Positions 42,002 to 50,310 of a stretch of DNA of 64,000 nt are shown piece by piece (positions within the stretch are counted from its first letter, which is position 1; the number at the start of each line of letters is the position of its first letter). The notes below the pieces were generated by a model, which saw nothing but the letters and a program-made list of their open reading frames with translations, was not told where the DNA came from and ran no database searches. The DNA is from CAVSPO01 sp963730005 (lineage in GTDB: Bacteria; Actinomycetota; Actinomycetes; Propionibacteriales; Propionibacteriaceae), in NCBI GenBank assembly GCA_963730005.1, contig CAVSPO010000012.1, positions 1 to 64,000 of the forward strand. The letters run 5' to 3'. The position numbers and the translations under genes were made by a program.

Positions 42002-42817
42002 ATGAGCGGGAATGGTGTCAGTAGGCGAATCCTCTTTGGTGGTCTGGCCGCCCTTGCTGTAGGTCTGACCGGGTGCAGCCGTGCAGCCGACGACACCAAT
42101 GCCAATTCCAGCGCGGCGTCCCCTGAGAAGAAGGCCCTTTCCGAACGCGACGCCTACATCGCCAAGGGCCCGGCACCCCTTGATCCAGCGAACTTCGCGC
42201 ACGGCGCTTTCGTCGGCGCGATCGACTTGGAGTACCTCGGTCAACGGACCTCGGAGACCGCCAAGGCGGCCGACGCCGAGTACAAGGCCTATTTCCAGGG
42301 CAACTACACACCACCCGAGCCTGGTGAGCACAACGTGATCCGCCTCAATTCGATGGGCGATCCCCGCGACGGAGACCGGCTGCTGTTCAAGGGCGCCATC
42401 ATGGACAACATCACGCTGCCTCACGAGATCGTGCTAGGACTGCACAACATCACTGTGATCGAGGGCGGCGTCGAACTCAACGACGAGTTCTACCAAGGCA
42501 AGGTTGCGGGAGCGAACGGAACTCAGGTCATTGGGGACCGGCTGATCGTGTGGACGCCTGATCCGAAGTACCCTGACCTGCTCGACCGTTACGTCTACGA
42601 GGTCGTTGAGAGTGAGGCCGGGGGCGACTACACCGTCATCACTGTTGGGCCTGGCTACGAGGACCTCATCTACAAGGCCAGCCCCAGCGAGGACGTCTAC
42701 CAACTCTCGCTTTACACCTGCTGGCCGCCCCGGCAAAGCGCCCGGCGTTTGGTCACCCGCTTCCAGCTCATCGAGGCCTCCGTCGTCCCTGGATCAGTCA
42801 AGCCCGTTGAGGCCTGA
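42002..42817 (+). CDS. Sortase-like (class E/F style) lipoprotein
   Basis: The 271-residue protein begins with an RR pair and lipobox (SRRILFGGLAALAVGLTGC), so it is exported and probably lipidated at Cys25. The C-terminal half resembles sortases: GDRLIVWTPD then YVYEVVESEAGGDYTVI and LSLYTCWPPRQSARRLVTRF, matching the T-L-x-T-C active site with downstream Arg. The catalytic His could be the one in IVLGLHNITVIEGG, but the normal G-H-R context is missing. Activity is therefore uncertain. A secreted lipid-anchored sortase would be unusual, since sortases use a membrane helix. Confidence 0.6.
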   Translation: MSGNGVSRRILFGGLAALAVGLTGCSRAADDTNANSSAASPEKKALSERDAYIAKGPAPLDPANFAHGAFVGAIDLEYLGQRTSETAKAADAEYKAYFQGNYTPPEPGEHNVIRLNSMGDPRDGDRLLFKGAIMDNITLPHEIVLGLHNITVIEGGVELNDEFYQGKVAGANGTQVIGDRLIVWTPDPKYPDLLDRYVYEVVESEAGGDYTVITVGPGYEDLIYKASPSEDVYQLSLYTCWPPRQSARRLVTRFQLIEASVVPGSVKPVEA

Positions 42818-42845
42818 CCGCGCCGCACACGCAAGCCTCAGAGCC

Positions 42846-43187
42846 TCACTCATCGAGCAACGTGCGCAGCGACCTGAGCGCCTCGTCACCACCACGGCGG
42901 TAGAAATCCCAATCCTTGCCTCGGCCAGGGACAGGTTGGCTGTTCCACTGGCCGATGGCGCCACCAAAGATGTCGACAATGTCGTCGTCCGGTCTGGCAC
43001 GCAGCGCCCTGATGACCAGACCGAGCGCGGCTACCTCCCCCTCGCGCAGCTTGGCCCCTTCGTGGGATGACAACGAGCCATCGAGCTGACAGGTGGCTCC
43101 GCCGCCGAGGAGTTCGGACCATGACTGCGTCGCAGCAATGCGTCGTTCAGTCACCAGAGCGAGGAATTGCTGCGACGTGATCGGCAT
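42846..43187 (-). CDS. Hypothetical protein downstream of gpmI
   Basis: The 113-residue protein begins MPITSQQFLALVTERRIAA and has LREGEVAALGLVIRALRARPDDDIVDIFGGAIGQWNSQ and DWDFYRRGGDEALRSLRTLLDE. No family is recognised. It starts 17 bases after the gpmI stop in the same direction, so it is likely co-transcribed. It is convergent with the sortase-like gene. Confidence 0.6.
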   Translation of the reverse strand: MPITSQQFLALVTERRIAATQSWSELLGGGATCQLDGSLSSHEGAKLREGEVAALGLVIRALRARPDDDIVDIFGGAIGQWNSQPVPGRGKDWDFYRRGGDEALRSLRTLLDE

Positions 43188-43204
43188 GGACGGCTATGAG
43201 CCCG

Positions 43205-44887
43205 TCAGGCGGGCTCGATCAGGCTTGCGTCGTAGTCCTCAGGCGCCTCGTAGCCCAGCAGGTTCAGCACGGTCGCAGCGACGTTGGACAGCCCGGCAGC
43301 CTTGAGATCAGTGCGCAACCGCCAGCCGGGGTTCTGCTCGGCCGAGACCAGGATGAACTGCACCGGGTTGAGCGTGTGCGACGTCTTCGCCTTGGTGCGA
43401 CCCGCGGCATCGTGCTTGACGTTGCAATTCTTGTCGGTCTCGTACATCTCGTCGGCGTTGCCGTGGTCCGCAGTGATCATCACCGTGCCGTTGGCTGCCA
43501 GGATGACCGGCACCAGCCGCGCAAGCTGCAGGTCCATCGCCTGCATCGCAGTGACGGCGGCTTCGAAATTGCCGGTGTGGCCCACCATGTCGCCGTTGGC
43601 GTAGTTGACCCGCAGGTAGCGGTGCTGGCCGCTCTTCACGGCGTCGATCAGGGCATCGGTGATCTCGGCGCACTTCATCCACGGCCGCTGTTCAAAGGGC
43701 ACGACGTCGCTGGGGATCTCGACGTAGGTTTCCGTCTGTTCGTCGAACTTCCCAGACCGGTTGCCGTTCCAGAAATACGTGACGTGGCCGTACTTCTGCG
43801 TCTCGCTGATCGCGTACTGCGTGACGCCGGAGCGGGCCAGGAATTCCCCCAGCGTGCGGTCGATGGCCGGCGGCACGACCAGGAACCGTGCGGGCATCTT
43901 GGTGTCGCCGTCGTACTGCATCATGCCGGCGTAGGTGACGCTCGGCCGACGACCACGGTCGAAGAACCCAAAGGTGTCCTCAGTGAAGGCACGCGAGATC
44001 TCGATGGCGCGGTCACCGCGGAAGTTGAAGAACACGACCGCGTCGCCGTCCTCGATGGTTCCGACCGGCTGGCCGTCCCTGGCGATGACAAAACCCGGCA
44101 GGTCCTGGTCGATGACCCCCAGCTCGCTGCGGTAGGCCTCGATGGCCTCATGGGCGCTGGCGAACTGACGTCCCTCGCCGTGCACGTGGATGTTCCAGCC
44201 CAGCTCGACGATGCGCCAGTTGGCCTCGTAGCGGTCCATTGTGACCTGCATCCGGCCACCACCCGAGGCGATGGCGACGTCGAAGTTGTCGTCGCGAAGG
44301 TCGTCCAGGAACTCTTCGAAAGGATCGACATAATCGAAGGCTGACGTCTCGCCGACGTCGCGGCCGTCCAGCAGGATGTGGACGCGGGCGCGCCGCACGC
44401 CGTCCTGCTTGGCCTGGATGAGCATGGCCTTCAGGTGGTCGATGTGGGAGTGCACGTTGCCGTCCGAGAACAGCCCGATGAAGTGCAACGTGCCCTTGCC
44501 CTGCACCGCAGCCCTGATCTCGCACCAGCCATCGTGCTCCCACATCGAGCCGCTGTTGATGGCGTCGGCCACCAGCTTGGCGCCCTGCGCGAAGACGCGC
44601 CCCGCGCCGAAGGCGTTGTGACCGACTTCACTGTTGCCCATGTCGTCGTCGCTGGGCATTCCTACGGCCTTGCCGTGCGCCAGGAGCTGTGTCATCGGGT
44701 AGTCAGTGGCCAGTGCCCGCAAGGTTGGCGTGCGCGCGGTCTTGACGGCGTCGCCTTCCTCTCGCGGCGAAATGCCGACCCCGTCCAGAATCACAGTGAC
44801 TACTGGACCTGGACAGGGGTTGAATCGGGACGATGGGACCAATGCCATGGCGTCGTCGGGGGCAGTTCTGGGCTGGCTGTCGGTCAT
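43205..44887 (-). CDS. gpmI: 2,3-bisphosphoglycerate-independent phosphoglycerate mutase
   Basis: The 560-residue protein has TVILDGVGISPREEGDAV, DDMGNSEVGHNAFGAG (phosphoserine nucleophile Ser in NSEVGH), HFIGLFSDGNVHSHIDHL, ILLDGRDV, VNYANGDMVGHTGNFEAAV and MITADHGNADEMYE, all metal-binding and catalytic blocks of iPGM. It interconverts 3- and 2-phosphoglycerate. ATG 44887 has GGAGAG upstream, so the frame to 44935 is not used. Confidence 0.95.
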   Translation of the reverse strand: MTDSQPRTAPDDAMALVPSSRFNPCPGPVVTVILDGVGISPREEGDAVKTARTPTLRALATDYPMTQLLAHGKAVGMPSDDDMGNSEVGHNAFGAGRVFAQGAKLVADAINSGSMWEHDGWCEIRAAVQGKGTLHFIGLFSDGNVHSHIDHLKAMLIQAKQDGVRRARVHILLDGRDVGETSAFDYVDPFEEFLDDLRDDNFDVAIASGGGRMQVTMDRYEANWRIVELGWNIHVHGEGRQFASAHEAIEAYRSELGVIDQDLPGFVIARDGQPVGTIEDGDAVVFFNFRGDRAIEISRAFTEDTFGFFDRGRRPSVTYAGMMQYDGDTKMPARFLVVPPAIDRTLGEFLARSGVTQYAISETQKYGHVTYFWNGNRSGKFDEQTETYVEIPSDVVPFEQRPWMKCAEITDALIDAVKSGQHRYLRVNYANGDMVGHTGNFEAAVTAMQAMDLQLARLVPVILAANGTVMITADHGNADEMYETDKNCNVKHDAAGRTKAKTSHTLNPVQFILVSAEQNPGWRLRTDLKAAGLSNVAATVLNLLGYEAPEDYDASLIEPA

Positions 44888-44968
44888 GTTTACCGCTCTC
44901 CTGGACTCAAGAACCTTGTTCGCAGGACCCTCCACGAAGGGGGGTTGGCAAGGTCCGCATACAGAACT

Positions 44969-45733
44969 CTAGCTCTGATCAGCTGCCAGTCTGTCGGCGA
45001 TCTCGTTGACCTTGGCGTTGGTGCGGATGGTCACCAGGACGAACTCGAGCGCCATCCTCGTCATGGCGAGATAGATCAGCCAGGGGACCCAGCCGAACAG
45101 CAGCGCCAGCACACCGGGCACCGCGGTGTCCTGGAAACCAGTGTTTCCTGCTGCAAAAGCCGCGAGCACCGTGAACAACCAGCCGCCGAGGCACGAGAGG
45201 AACGTCAGGATGTAGACGAACTTCACAATCCCGGGGGTTGCGAACTCCTTGAATCCGAAATCCACCAGGGCCTTCATGGGGTTGTCGTCCCTGGTCCGCG
45301 GAGCCTGGTTCGGAGCCACGTGTCCGTAGTAGCCGGCTGCCGCCATCGCCTCAGGCTGCGGCTGCCCGTAGCCGCCGTAGGGGTTCGGTGCGGGCGGCTG
45401 GCCGGGGAATCCGCCGCCGGGTGCAGCACCGTACGGGCTGATCGGGATCTGTCCGGTGTGCTCCGCACCAGCGGGGTACCCTGCACCCACACCCCATTGT
45501 TGAGCGCCCGGCTGCGGGGCAGGCTGTGAGCCCCAAGGCTGAGCGACGGGCTGCGCGCTCCACTGCTCGGTGGGCTGCGCGCTCCACTGTTCGGTGGGTT
45601 GGGAGCCCTGCTGTGGGGGCTGTTCCGTACTCCCGTAACCGCCCTGCGGGCTCGACGAGTCAGAGCTCCAGTCATTGCCGTAGGGGGTGGGCTGTCCGCC
45701 TGCCGGGGTCATCCGGTTCGGGTCATTGGTCAT
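44969..45733 (-). CDS. DUF4282 membrane protein with Gln/Pro/Gly-rich N-terminus
   Basis: The 254-residue protein has a disordered first 150 residues rich in Q, P, G and Y, with PTEQWSAQ repeated twice. The DUF4282 domain follows (ALVDFGFKEFATPGIVKFVYILTFLSCLGGWLFTVLAAF ... WVPWLIYLAMTRMALEFVLVTIRTNAKVNEI), with two membrane helices and the conserved R-x-x-x-E-x-x-x-V-x-x-R pattern. Function is unknown. ATG 45733 is preferred over GTG 45739. It is divergent from the PfkB kinase. Confidence 0.85.
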   Translation of the reverse strand: MTNDPNRMTPAGGQPTPYGNDWSSDSSSPQGGYGSTEQPPQQGSQPTEQWSAQPTEQWSAQPVAQPWGSQPAPQPGAQQWGVGAGYPAGAEHTGQIPISPYGAAPGGGFPGQPPAPNPYGGYGQPQPEAMAAAGYYGHVAPNQAPRTRDDNPMKALVDFGFKEFATPGIVKFVYILTFLSCLGGWLFTVLAAFAAGNTGFQDTAVPGVLALLFGWVPWLIYLAMTRMALEFVLVTIRTNAKVNEIADRLAADQS

Positions 45734-45838
45734 ACCCACGATTCAATCACCCCGCCAACGCGGCGCGGGAAGCGAACAGCATGCGGTCAGCGGACACAGT
45801 CACCGACGCACGGCCCTGCTGTGCGCCAGACTGGGATC

Positions 45839-46807
45839 GTGACCCCGGACGACGCTGAGCGAAACGAGGCGCCCGCAGCTGTGCTTTGCATCGGGTTGCT
45901 CTCTCTCGACGTGTTGCAGACCGTGGAACGACTACCCGCCGACAACGAGAAGATCACTGCGCTCTCGATGTCCGTGGACTACGGCGGACCGGCGGCCAAC
46001 GCGGCGGGGGTGGCGGCCGGACTGGGATCGGGCGCCACACTTCTCACTGTCGTGGGTCGCAGTCCGGTGGCCCAGTTGGCCGCTGCCGCAGCGCTGGCCA
46101 GCGGAGTTGAGGTCGTCGACTGCACGGTCGGGCCGGACGCCCCGTTTCCTGTCTCCTCAGTGCTCGTGAACGCACACACCGGCAGCCGGGCAGTGGTCTC
46201 CACGAACGCAGCGGGCCAACAGGCCCGGCTGCCCCAGGCCCTGTCGCTGTCGGGCTTCGGGTGCGTGTTGATCGATGGCCACCAGATGGAACTGAGTGTC
46301 CAGGTGGCCACGCTGGCGCGGCGCCACGGCGTCCCGGTCCTGTTTGACGGCGGTTCCTGGAAGCCCGGCACGGCTGAGCTGTTGCCCTTGGTCGACGTCG
46401 CACTGGTTTCCGCCGACTTCCGGGTGCCCGGGTTCGAAGGGGACGTCCTCGACTACCTGTCACAGGCAGGCTGTCTGGTGGTCGCCCAGTCGCATGGGGC
46501 TGACCCGCTGGAGTACGCGGTGGGGGAGTACCGAGTCGATGTTGCCGTGCCACACGTCGAGCCCGTGGACACCACTGGGGCAGGGGATTGCCTGCACGGG
46601 GCGCTCGCGCACGCGATCTCCTGCGCGGGACTGCACACTGACCGGGTTGAGGAACTTTTTCGGTTCGCCACCCGAGCCGCCTCGTGTTCCTGCCTGGGAC
46701 GCAGCGCGCGCGGTTGGCTGGACAACGCGTCGCTGGTGAACGACGTCCTTGCCCTGCTGCCGGCGCCTGGTCGCCCCCAGTCGCGTCGGGTCGCGCTCAG
46801 GGAGTAA
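45839..46807 (+). CDS. PfkB-family carbohydrate kinase
   Basis: The 322-residue protein has the first PfkB signature region MSVDYGGPAANAAGVAAGLG, and the catalytic VDTTGAGDCLHGALAHAIS with the Asp base and anion hole. It phosphorylates a sugar or related alcohol; the substrate cannot be told. GTG 45839 is 6 bases after CAGACT, probably leaderless. The FMN riboswitch of the next operon begins about 20 bases after its stop. Confidence 0.85.
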   Translation: MTPDDAERNEAPAAVLCIGLLSLDVLQTVERLPADNEKITALSMSVDYGGPAANAAGVAAGLGSGATLLTVVGRSPVAQLAAAAALASGVEVVDCTVGPDAPFPVSSVLVNAHTGSRAVVSTNAAGQQARLPQALSLSGFGCVLIDGHQMELSVQVATLARRHGVPVLFDGGSWKPGTAELLPLVDVALVSADFRVPGFEGDVLDYLSQAGCLVVAQSHGADPLEYAVGEYRVDVAVPHVEPVDTTGAGDCLHGALAHAISCAGLHTDRVEELFRFATRAASCSCLGRSARGWLDNASLVNDVLALLPAPGRPQSRRVALRE

Positions 46808-46829
46808 GGTGGTGGTGCAACACAGCAAC

Positions 46830-46947
46830 GTGCCCGGGGTCGGTGAGAATCCGAACCGGCGGTGACAGTCCGCGAACCGCCTGCTCGCAGGTGGCCGATC
46901 CGGTGGAATTCCGGAACCGACGGTTAAAGTCCGGATGGGAGAGCACG
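46830..46947 (+). promoter_or_regulatory. FMN riboswitch (RFN element)
   Basis: GGGGTCGGTGAGAATCCGAA, then CCGGCGGTGACAGTCCGCGA, later GATCCGGTGGAATTCCGG, AACCGACGGTTAAAGTCCGG and ATGGGAGAGCACG are the conserved RFN blocks. It precedes the RibX/RibY transporter, so FMN would limit riboflavin uptake. Confidence 0.95.
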
Positions 46948-47061
46948 AGGCGTCGTCTTCGCGATCGATGCCGTCGAACGTTCGCGCGTCCGGTGGCCTT
47001 GACTTGCGGTTTCGCGTCCCCCCGGTCGTGGTTGATCGGACGAAAGGACGCGGCACCCCAC

Positions 47062-48072
47062 ATGGCCCGCAGGCAATGCAGTACATCGCACTGGCAGCGC
47101 GCGTTCGCCCCTGTCGTGTTGGGGTTCGTGCTCCTGGCCGGATGGCAGGCGCTGACGGTGAGCGGTACGGTTCCTGCCAGCCTGTTGCCAGCTCCCGGCG
47201 TGATCTGGGAACGGCTCGTCGCCGACCTGGCCGAGGGCCGGTTGTGGCCACGGATCTGGATCACCGTCAAGGCGGCACTGCTCGGCTGCCTGCTGGCCAC
47301 CTCCATCGCACTTCCGCTGGGATACTTGGTCGCCCGCAACAAGGTTGCTGAGTCCGCACTGTCGCCCTATCTGGCGGCCTCGCAAGCGATCCCCGCCGTG
47401 GCCCTCGCACCGCTTCTGGTGCTCTGGGTTGGCTACGGCATGCTGCCGGTGGTCCTGCTGTGCGCCCTGCTGGTGTTCTTCCCAGTGGTGCTGGCGACTG
47501 TGCTCGGGTTGCGCAGCATTGAGCGCGACGTAGCTGAGGCGGCCCAGCTGGACGGAGCCACGGGCCCCAAGATGCTGTTCAACATCGAGGCACCCCTGGC
47601 CCGCCCTGCTGTGGTCACCGGGCTGCGCAATGGCTTCACGCTGTCGATCACCGGTGCCATCGTCGGTGAGATGGTGATGGGCGGCGAGGGCCTCGGCATG
47701 GTGCTCTCAGTCCAGGCAGCGGCCAATGACACAGCCGGCCTGTTCAGCACCATCCTCGTGCTGTGTGCACTCGCCATCGCCATCTATCTGGCCATGCTCT
47801 GGGTCGAGGCAATGTCCGATCCGCTGCGTGACGCGTCCCCACCCGCAAGTCAGTCATCACCACCCAACGACGAAGACCCCGAAGAAGGAGTCAATCGTGA
47901 CAGCACTACGTCGCATCATCGCCGCTGCCGTCGTCAGTCTCAGCCTGCTCGTGAACGGCTGCAGCGCCGGCAGCACCCCCAGCCAGACGCCCAGCACACC
48001 AGCCAACAAGATGACCATCGGGCTCACCTACACCCCGAACATCCAGTTCGCGCCGATGTACGTGGCGGCTGA
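47062..48072 (+). CDS. ribX: RibX riboflavin ABC transporter permease (3' end overlaps ribY)
   Basis: The protein from ATG 47062 has five or six membrane helices and the binding-protein-dependent permease loop VAEAAQLDGATGPKMLFNIEAPLARPAVVTGLRNG (E-A-A-x-x-x-G). It belongs with the pyrimidine/THI5-like permeases; behind an FMN riboswitch such permeases are called RibX. The frame does not stop before ribY: it runs 176 bases into it, ending at 48072. The real C-terminus probably lies near LWVEAMSDPLRDA, and a small frameshift near 47830-47890 may have removed the stop. No ATPase gene is nearby. Confidence 0.8.
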   Translation: MARRQCSTSHWQRAFAPVVLGFVLLAGWQALTVSGTVPASLLPAPGVIWERLVADLAEGRLWPRIWITVKAALLGCLLATSIALPLGYLVARNKVAESALSPYLAASQAIPAVALAPLLVLWVGYGMLPVVLLCALLVFFPVVLATVLGLRSIERDVAEAAQLDGATGPKMLFNIEAPLARPAVVTGLRNGFTLSITGAIVGEMVMGGEGLGMVLSVQAAANDTAGLFSTILVLCALAIAIYLAMLWVEAMSDPLRDASPPASQSSPPNDEDPEEGVNRDSTTSHHRRCRRQSQPARERLQRRQHPQPDAQHTSQQDDHRAHLHPEHPVRADVRGG

Positions 48073-48913
48073 GAAGGGCTTCTTCGCCGAGCAGGGTCTG
48101 GACGTCACCCTGCGCCATCATGGTGCCCAGGAGACTCTGCTGGGTGCCCTGCAGGCGGGGACGGAGGACGTGGTGTACGCCGGAGGTGACGAGGCCCTGC
48201 AGACACGCTCGCAGGGTGTCGACGTGGTCAACTTCGCCACCCTCTACCAGGAGTACCCCGTGGTGCTGATCGTGCCCGAGAGCTCTCCGATCAAGTCGGT
48301 CGCTGATCTGAAGGGCCGCACAGTCGGACTGCCCGGCCCCTACGGCGAGAACTGGTTCTGGCTGCTCGCTGCGCTCAAGCAAGCCGGCCTGACGGAGGCT
48401 GACGTCGACATCCAGTCCATCGGCTACACGCAGCAGGCGGCGCTGATCGGGGCAGAGGTCGACGCCGTCGTCGGTTTCTCCAACAACAACTCGGTGCAGT
48501 TCCGGCAGGCCAACTTCCCGATCCGGGAGATCTCCTCGGAAAGCGGCCAGCTGCCCCTGATCGGCGTCGGCCTCGGCACCATGGGGGCAACCCTGGAGTC
48601 CCGCGAAGCCGACCTCACCAAGCTGCTGCGTGCGGTCAAGAAGGCGATGCAGTACAACATCGATCATCCGCAGGAGTCCGTCGAACTGTCGGCCAAGTAC
48701 GTGCCCAGCCTGGAATCTGCGGAGCAGCAACAGAACGCGCTGGCAACCCTGAACGCGACCAACGCCCTGTATGGCAGCAGTGACCAGTTCGGCGCCCAGA
48801 ACCCGCAACGTTGGGAGGCGATGGCCACGTTCCTGAACGAGAACGGGCTGCTGAAAGCGCCTGTGGAGGCCACGGCCGCGTACACGACGAGAATCACCGA
48901 AGCCGCGCGATAG
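47897..48913 (+). CDS. ribY: RibY riboflavin-binding lipoprotein (NMT1/THI5-like)
   Basis: The 338-residue protein has a lipoprotein signal (RRIIAAAVVSLSLLVNGC), then MTIGLTYTPNIQFAPMYVAAEKGFFAEQGLDVTLRHHGAQE, PVVLIVPESSPIKSVADLKGRTVGLPGPYGENW and a Gly/Asn-rich hinge. This is the NMT1/THI5 substrate-binding fold used for thiamin precursors and, in the RibXY system, riboflavin. GAAGGAG precedes GTG 47897. With the FMN riboswitch upstream, riboflavin is the likely ligand. Confidence 0.85.
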   Translation: MTALRRIIAAAVVSLSLLVNGCSAGSTPSQTPSTPANKMTIGLTYTPNIQFAPMYVAAEKGFFAEQGLDVTLRHHGAQETLLGALQAGTEDVVYAGGDEALQTRSQGVDVVNFATLYQEYPVVLIVPESSPIKSVADLKGRTVGLPGPYGENWFWLLAALKQAGLTEADVDIQSIGYTQQAALIGAEVDAVVGFSNNNSVQFRQANFPIREISSESGQLPLIGVGLGTMGATLESREADLTKLLRAVKKAMQYNIDHPQESVELSAKYVPSLESAEQQQNALATLNATNALYGSSDQFGAQNPQRWEAMATFLNENGLLKAPVEATAAYTTRITEAAR

Positions 48914-49023
48914 CGCTCGCCTCAGACTGGATCGTGGGCAGGTTTCCACGGCTGGTTCGTGGTCATTAGGGTTGCAGAGCACCGAGGCCCGGCACGTGGC
49001 GGGCCAAGAGCTATGGAGACGAC

Positions 49024-50310
49024 ATGAACTATCGTCCAGAAACCCTGGCAGTCCAGGCCGGGCAGGAACAGGCCGACCCGGTCACCCATTCCCGGGCAGT
49101 GCCGATCTATCAGACTGCTGCCTACGTCTTTGACAGCACCGCGGACGCCGCCGAGATCTTCGCGCTCAGGCAGCCGGGCAACATCTACGGCCGCATCACC
49201 AACCCCACCTCCGCTGTGCTCGAAGAGCGCATCAACGCCCTCGAAGGTGGCATCGGAGCGATGGCAACAGCCACCGGTGCAGCGGCCGTCACCTACTCGG
49301 TGCTCAACCTGGTCAGCGCTGGTGACAACATCGTCGCTCTGTCGACGCTGTACGGAGGCACCTTCGCCCTGCTGGCGCACACGCTGAAGCAGTATGGCAT
49401 CGAGGCCCGATTCGTCGACCCTGAGCGCCCCGAAGACCTGCCTGCACACGTTGACGACCGAACCCGGCTGCTGTTCGCCGAATCCATGGGAAACCCCAGC
49501 CTGAACGTCGTCGACCTGGACGCCTGGAGCGACCAGGCGCATGCCTTGGGGCTGCCGGTGCTGGTCGACAACACCGTGCCCACCCCCTATCTGTGCCGGG
49601 TCTTCGACCACGGCGCTGACGTGTCCATCCACTCGGTCACGAAGTTCCTGGGCGGGCACGGCACCACCATGGGCGGCGCGATCGTCGACGCCGGCACTTT
49701 CGACTGGGCTGCGCACGCCGACCGGTTCCCGAACCTGACAGGTCCGGACCCCGCCTACCATGACACCGTCTGGACGGAGGTTGGCGGCAAGGCAGCCTTC
49801 ATCACCCGTGCCCGCACCGTGCTGCTGCGCAACACGGGCGCCACGCTGAGCCCGATCAATGCCTGGCTGCTGCTGCAGGGCATCGAAACCCTGCATGTGC
49901 GGATGGATCGGCATTGCAGCAACGCCCTGGCCGTCGCGCAGTTCCTGGAGCAGCGCGACGACGTTGCCTGGGTGAGCTACCCGGGACTGGAGTCCAGTTC
50001 GCAGCGTGCCGTCGCGGACAGGGTCTTCACCGGTCGGGGATACGGCGGCCTCGTCAGCTTCGGCCTGGCTGCCGGCCGCGACGCCGGCGGGAAGTTCATC
50101 GATTCCCTGCAGCTGTTCAGCCACCTGGCCAACGTCGGTGACGCCAAGTCGCTGGCCATCCACAACGCGACGACCACCCACTCGCAGCTACGCGACGACG
50201 AGCTGCGGGCGGCCGGCGTGCCACCCGAGATGGTGCGGCTGTCCATCGGCATCGAGAACGTCGATGATCTGCTCGACGATCTCACCCAGGCTCTGGATCG
50301 TGCCAGATGA
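49024..50310 (+). CDS. metY: O-acetylhomoserine sulfhydrylase
   Basis: The 428-residue PLP enzyme has ETLAVQAGQEQADPVTHSRAVPIYQTAAYVFDS, YGRITNPTSAVLEERINALEGG, LFAESMGNPSLNVVDL, VLVDNTVPTPYL and the PLP lysine in SVTKFLGGHGTTMGG. Length and motifs fit O-acetylhomoserine sulfhydrylase rather than cystathionine synthase. It makes homocysteine from O-acetylhomoserine and sulfide. The leader 48914-49023 has a TAGGGT -10-like box and a small GGCCCG/CGGGCC hairpin but no recognised SAM riboswitch. metX overlaps its stop by 4 bases. Confidence 0.95.
   Translation: MNYRPETLAVQAGQEQADPVTHSRAVPIYQTAAYVFDSTADAAEIFALRQPGNIYGRITNPTSAVLEERINALEGGIGAMATATGAAAVTYSVLNLVSAGDNIVALSTLYGGTFALLAHTLKQYGIEARFVDPERPEDLPAHVDDRTRLLFAESMGNPSLNVVDLDAWSDQAHALGLPVLVDNTVPTPYLCRVFDHGADVSIHSVTKFLGGHGTTMGGAIVDAGTFDWAAHADRFPNLTGPDPAYHDTVWTEVGGKAAFITRARTVLLRNTGATLSPINAWLLLQGIETLHVRMDRHCSNALAVAQFLEQRDDVAWVSYPGLESSSQRAVADRVFTGRGYGGLVSFGLAAGRDAGGKFIDSLQLFSHLANVGDAKSLAIHNATTTHSQLRDDELRAAGVPPEMVRLSIGIENVDDLLDDLTQALDRAR

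Noticed and set aside
46684..47061. Upstream extension of the RibX frame
   Set aside because: It crosses the PfkB gene end and the FMN riboswitch, which must be untranslated.
48914..49023. SAM riboswitch before metY
   Set aside because: Only a short GC hairpin is present; the conserved cores of known SAM aptamers were not found.
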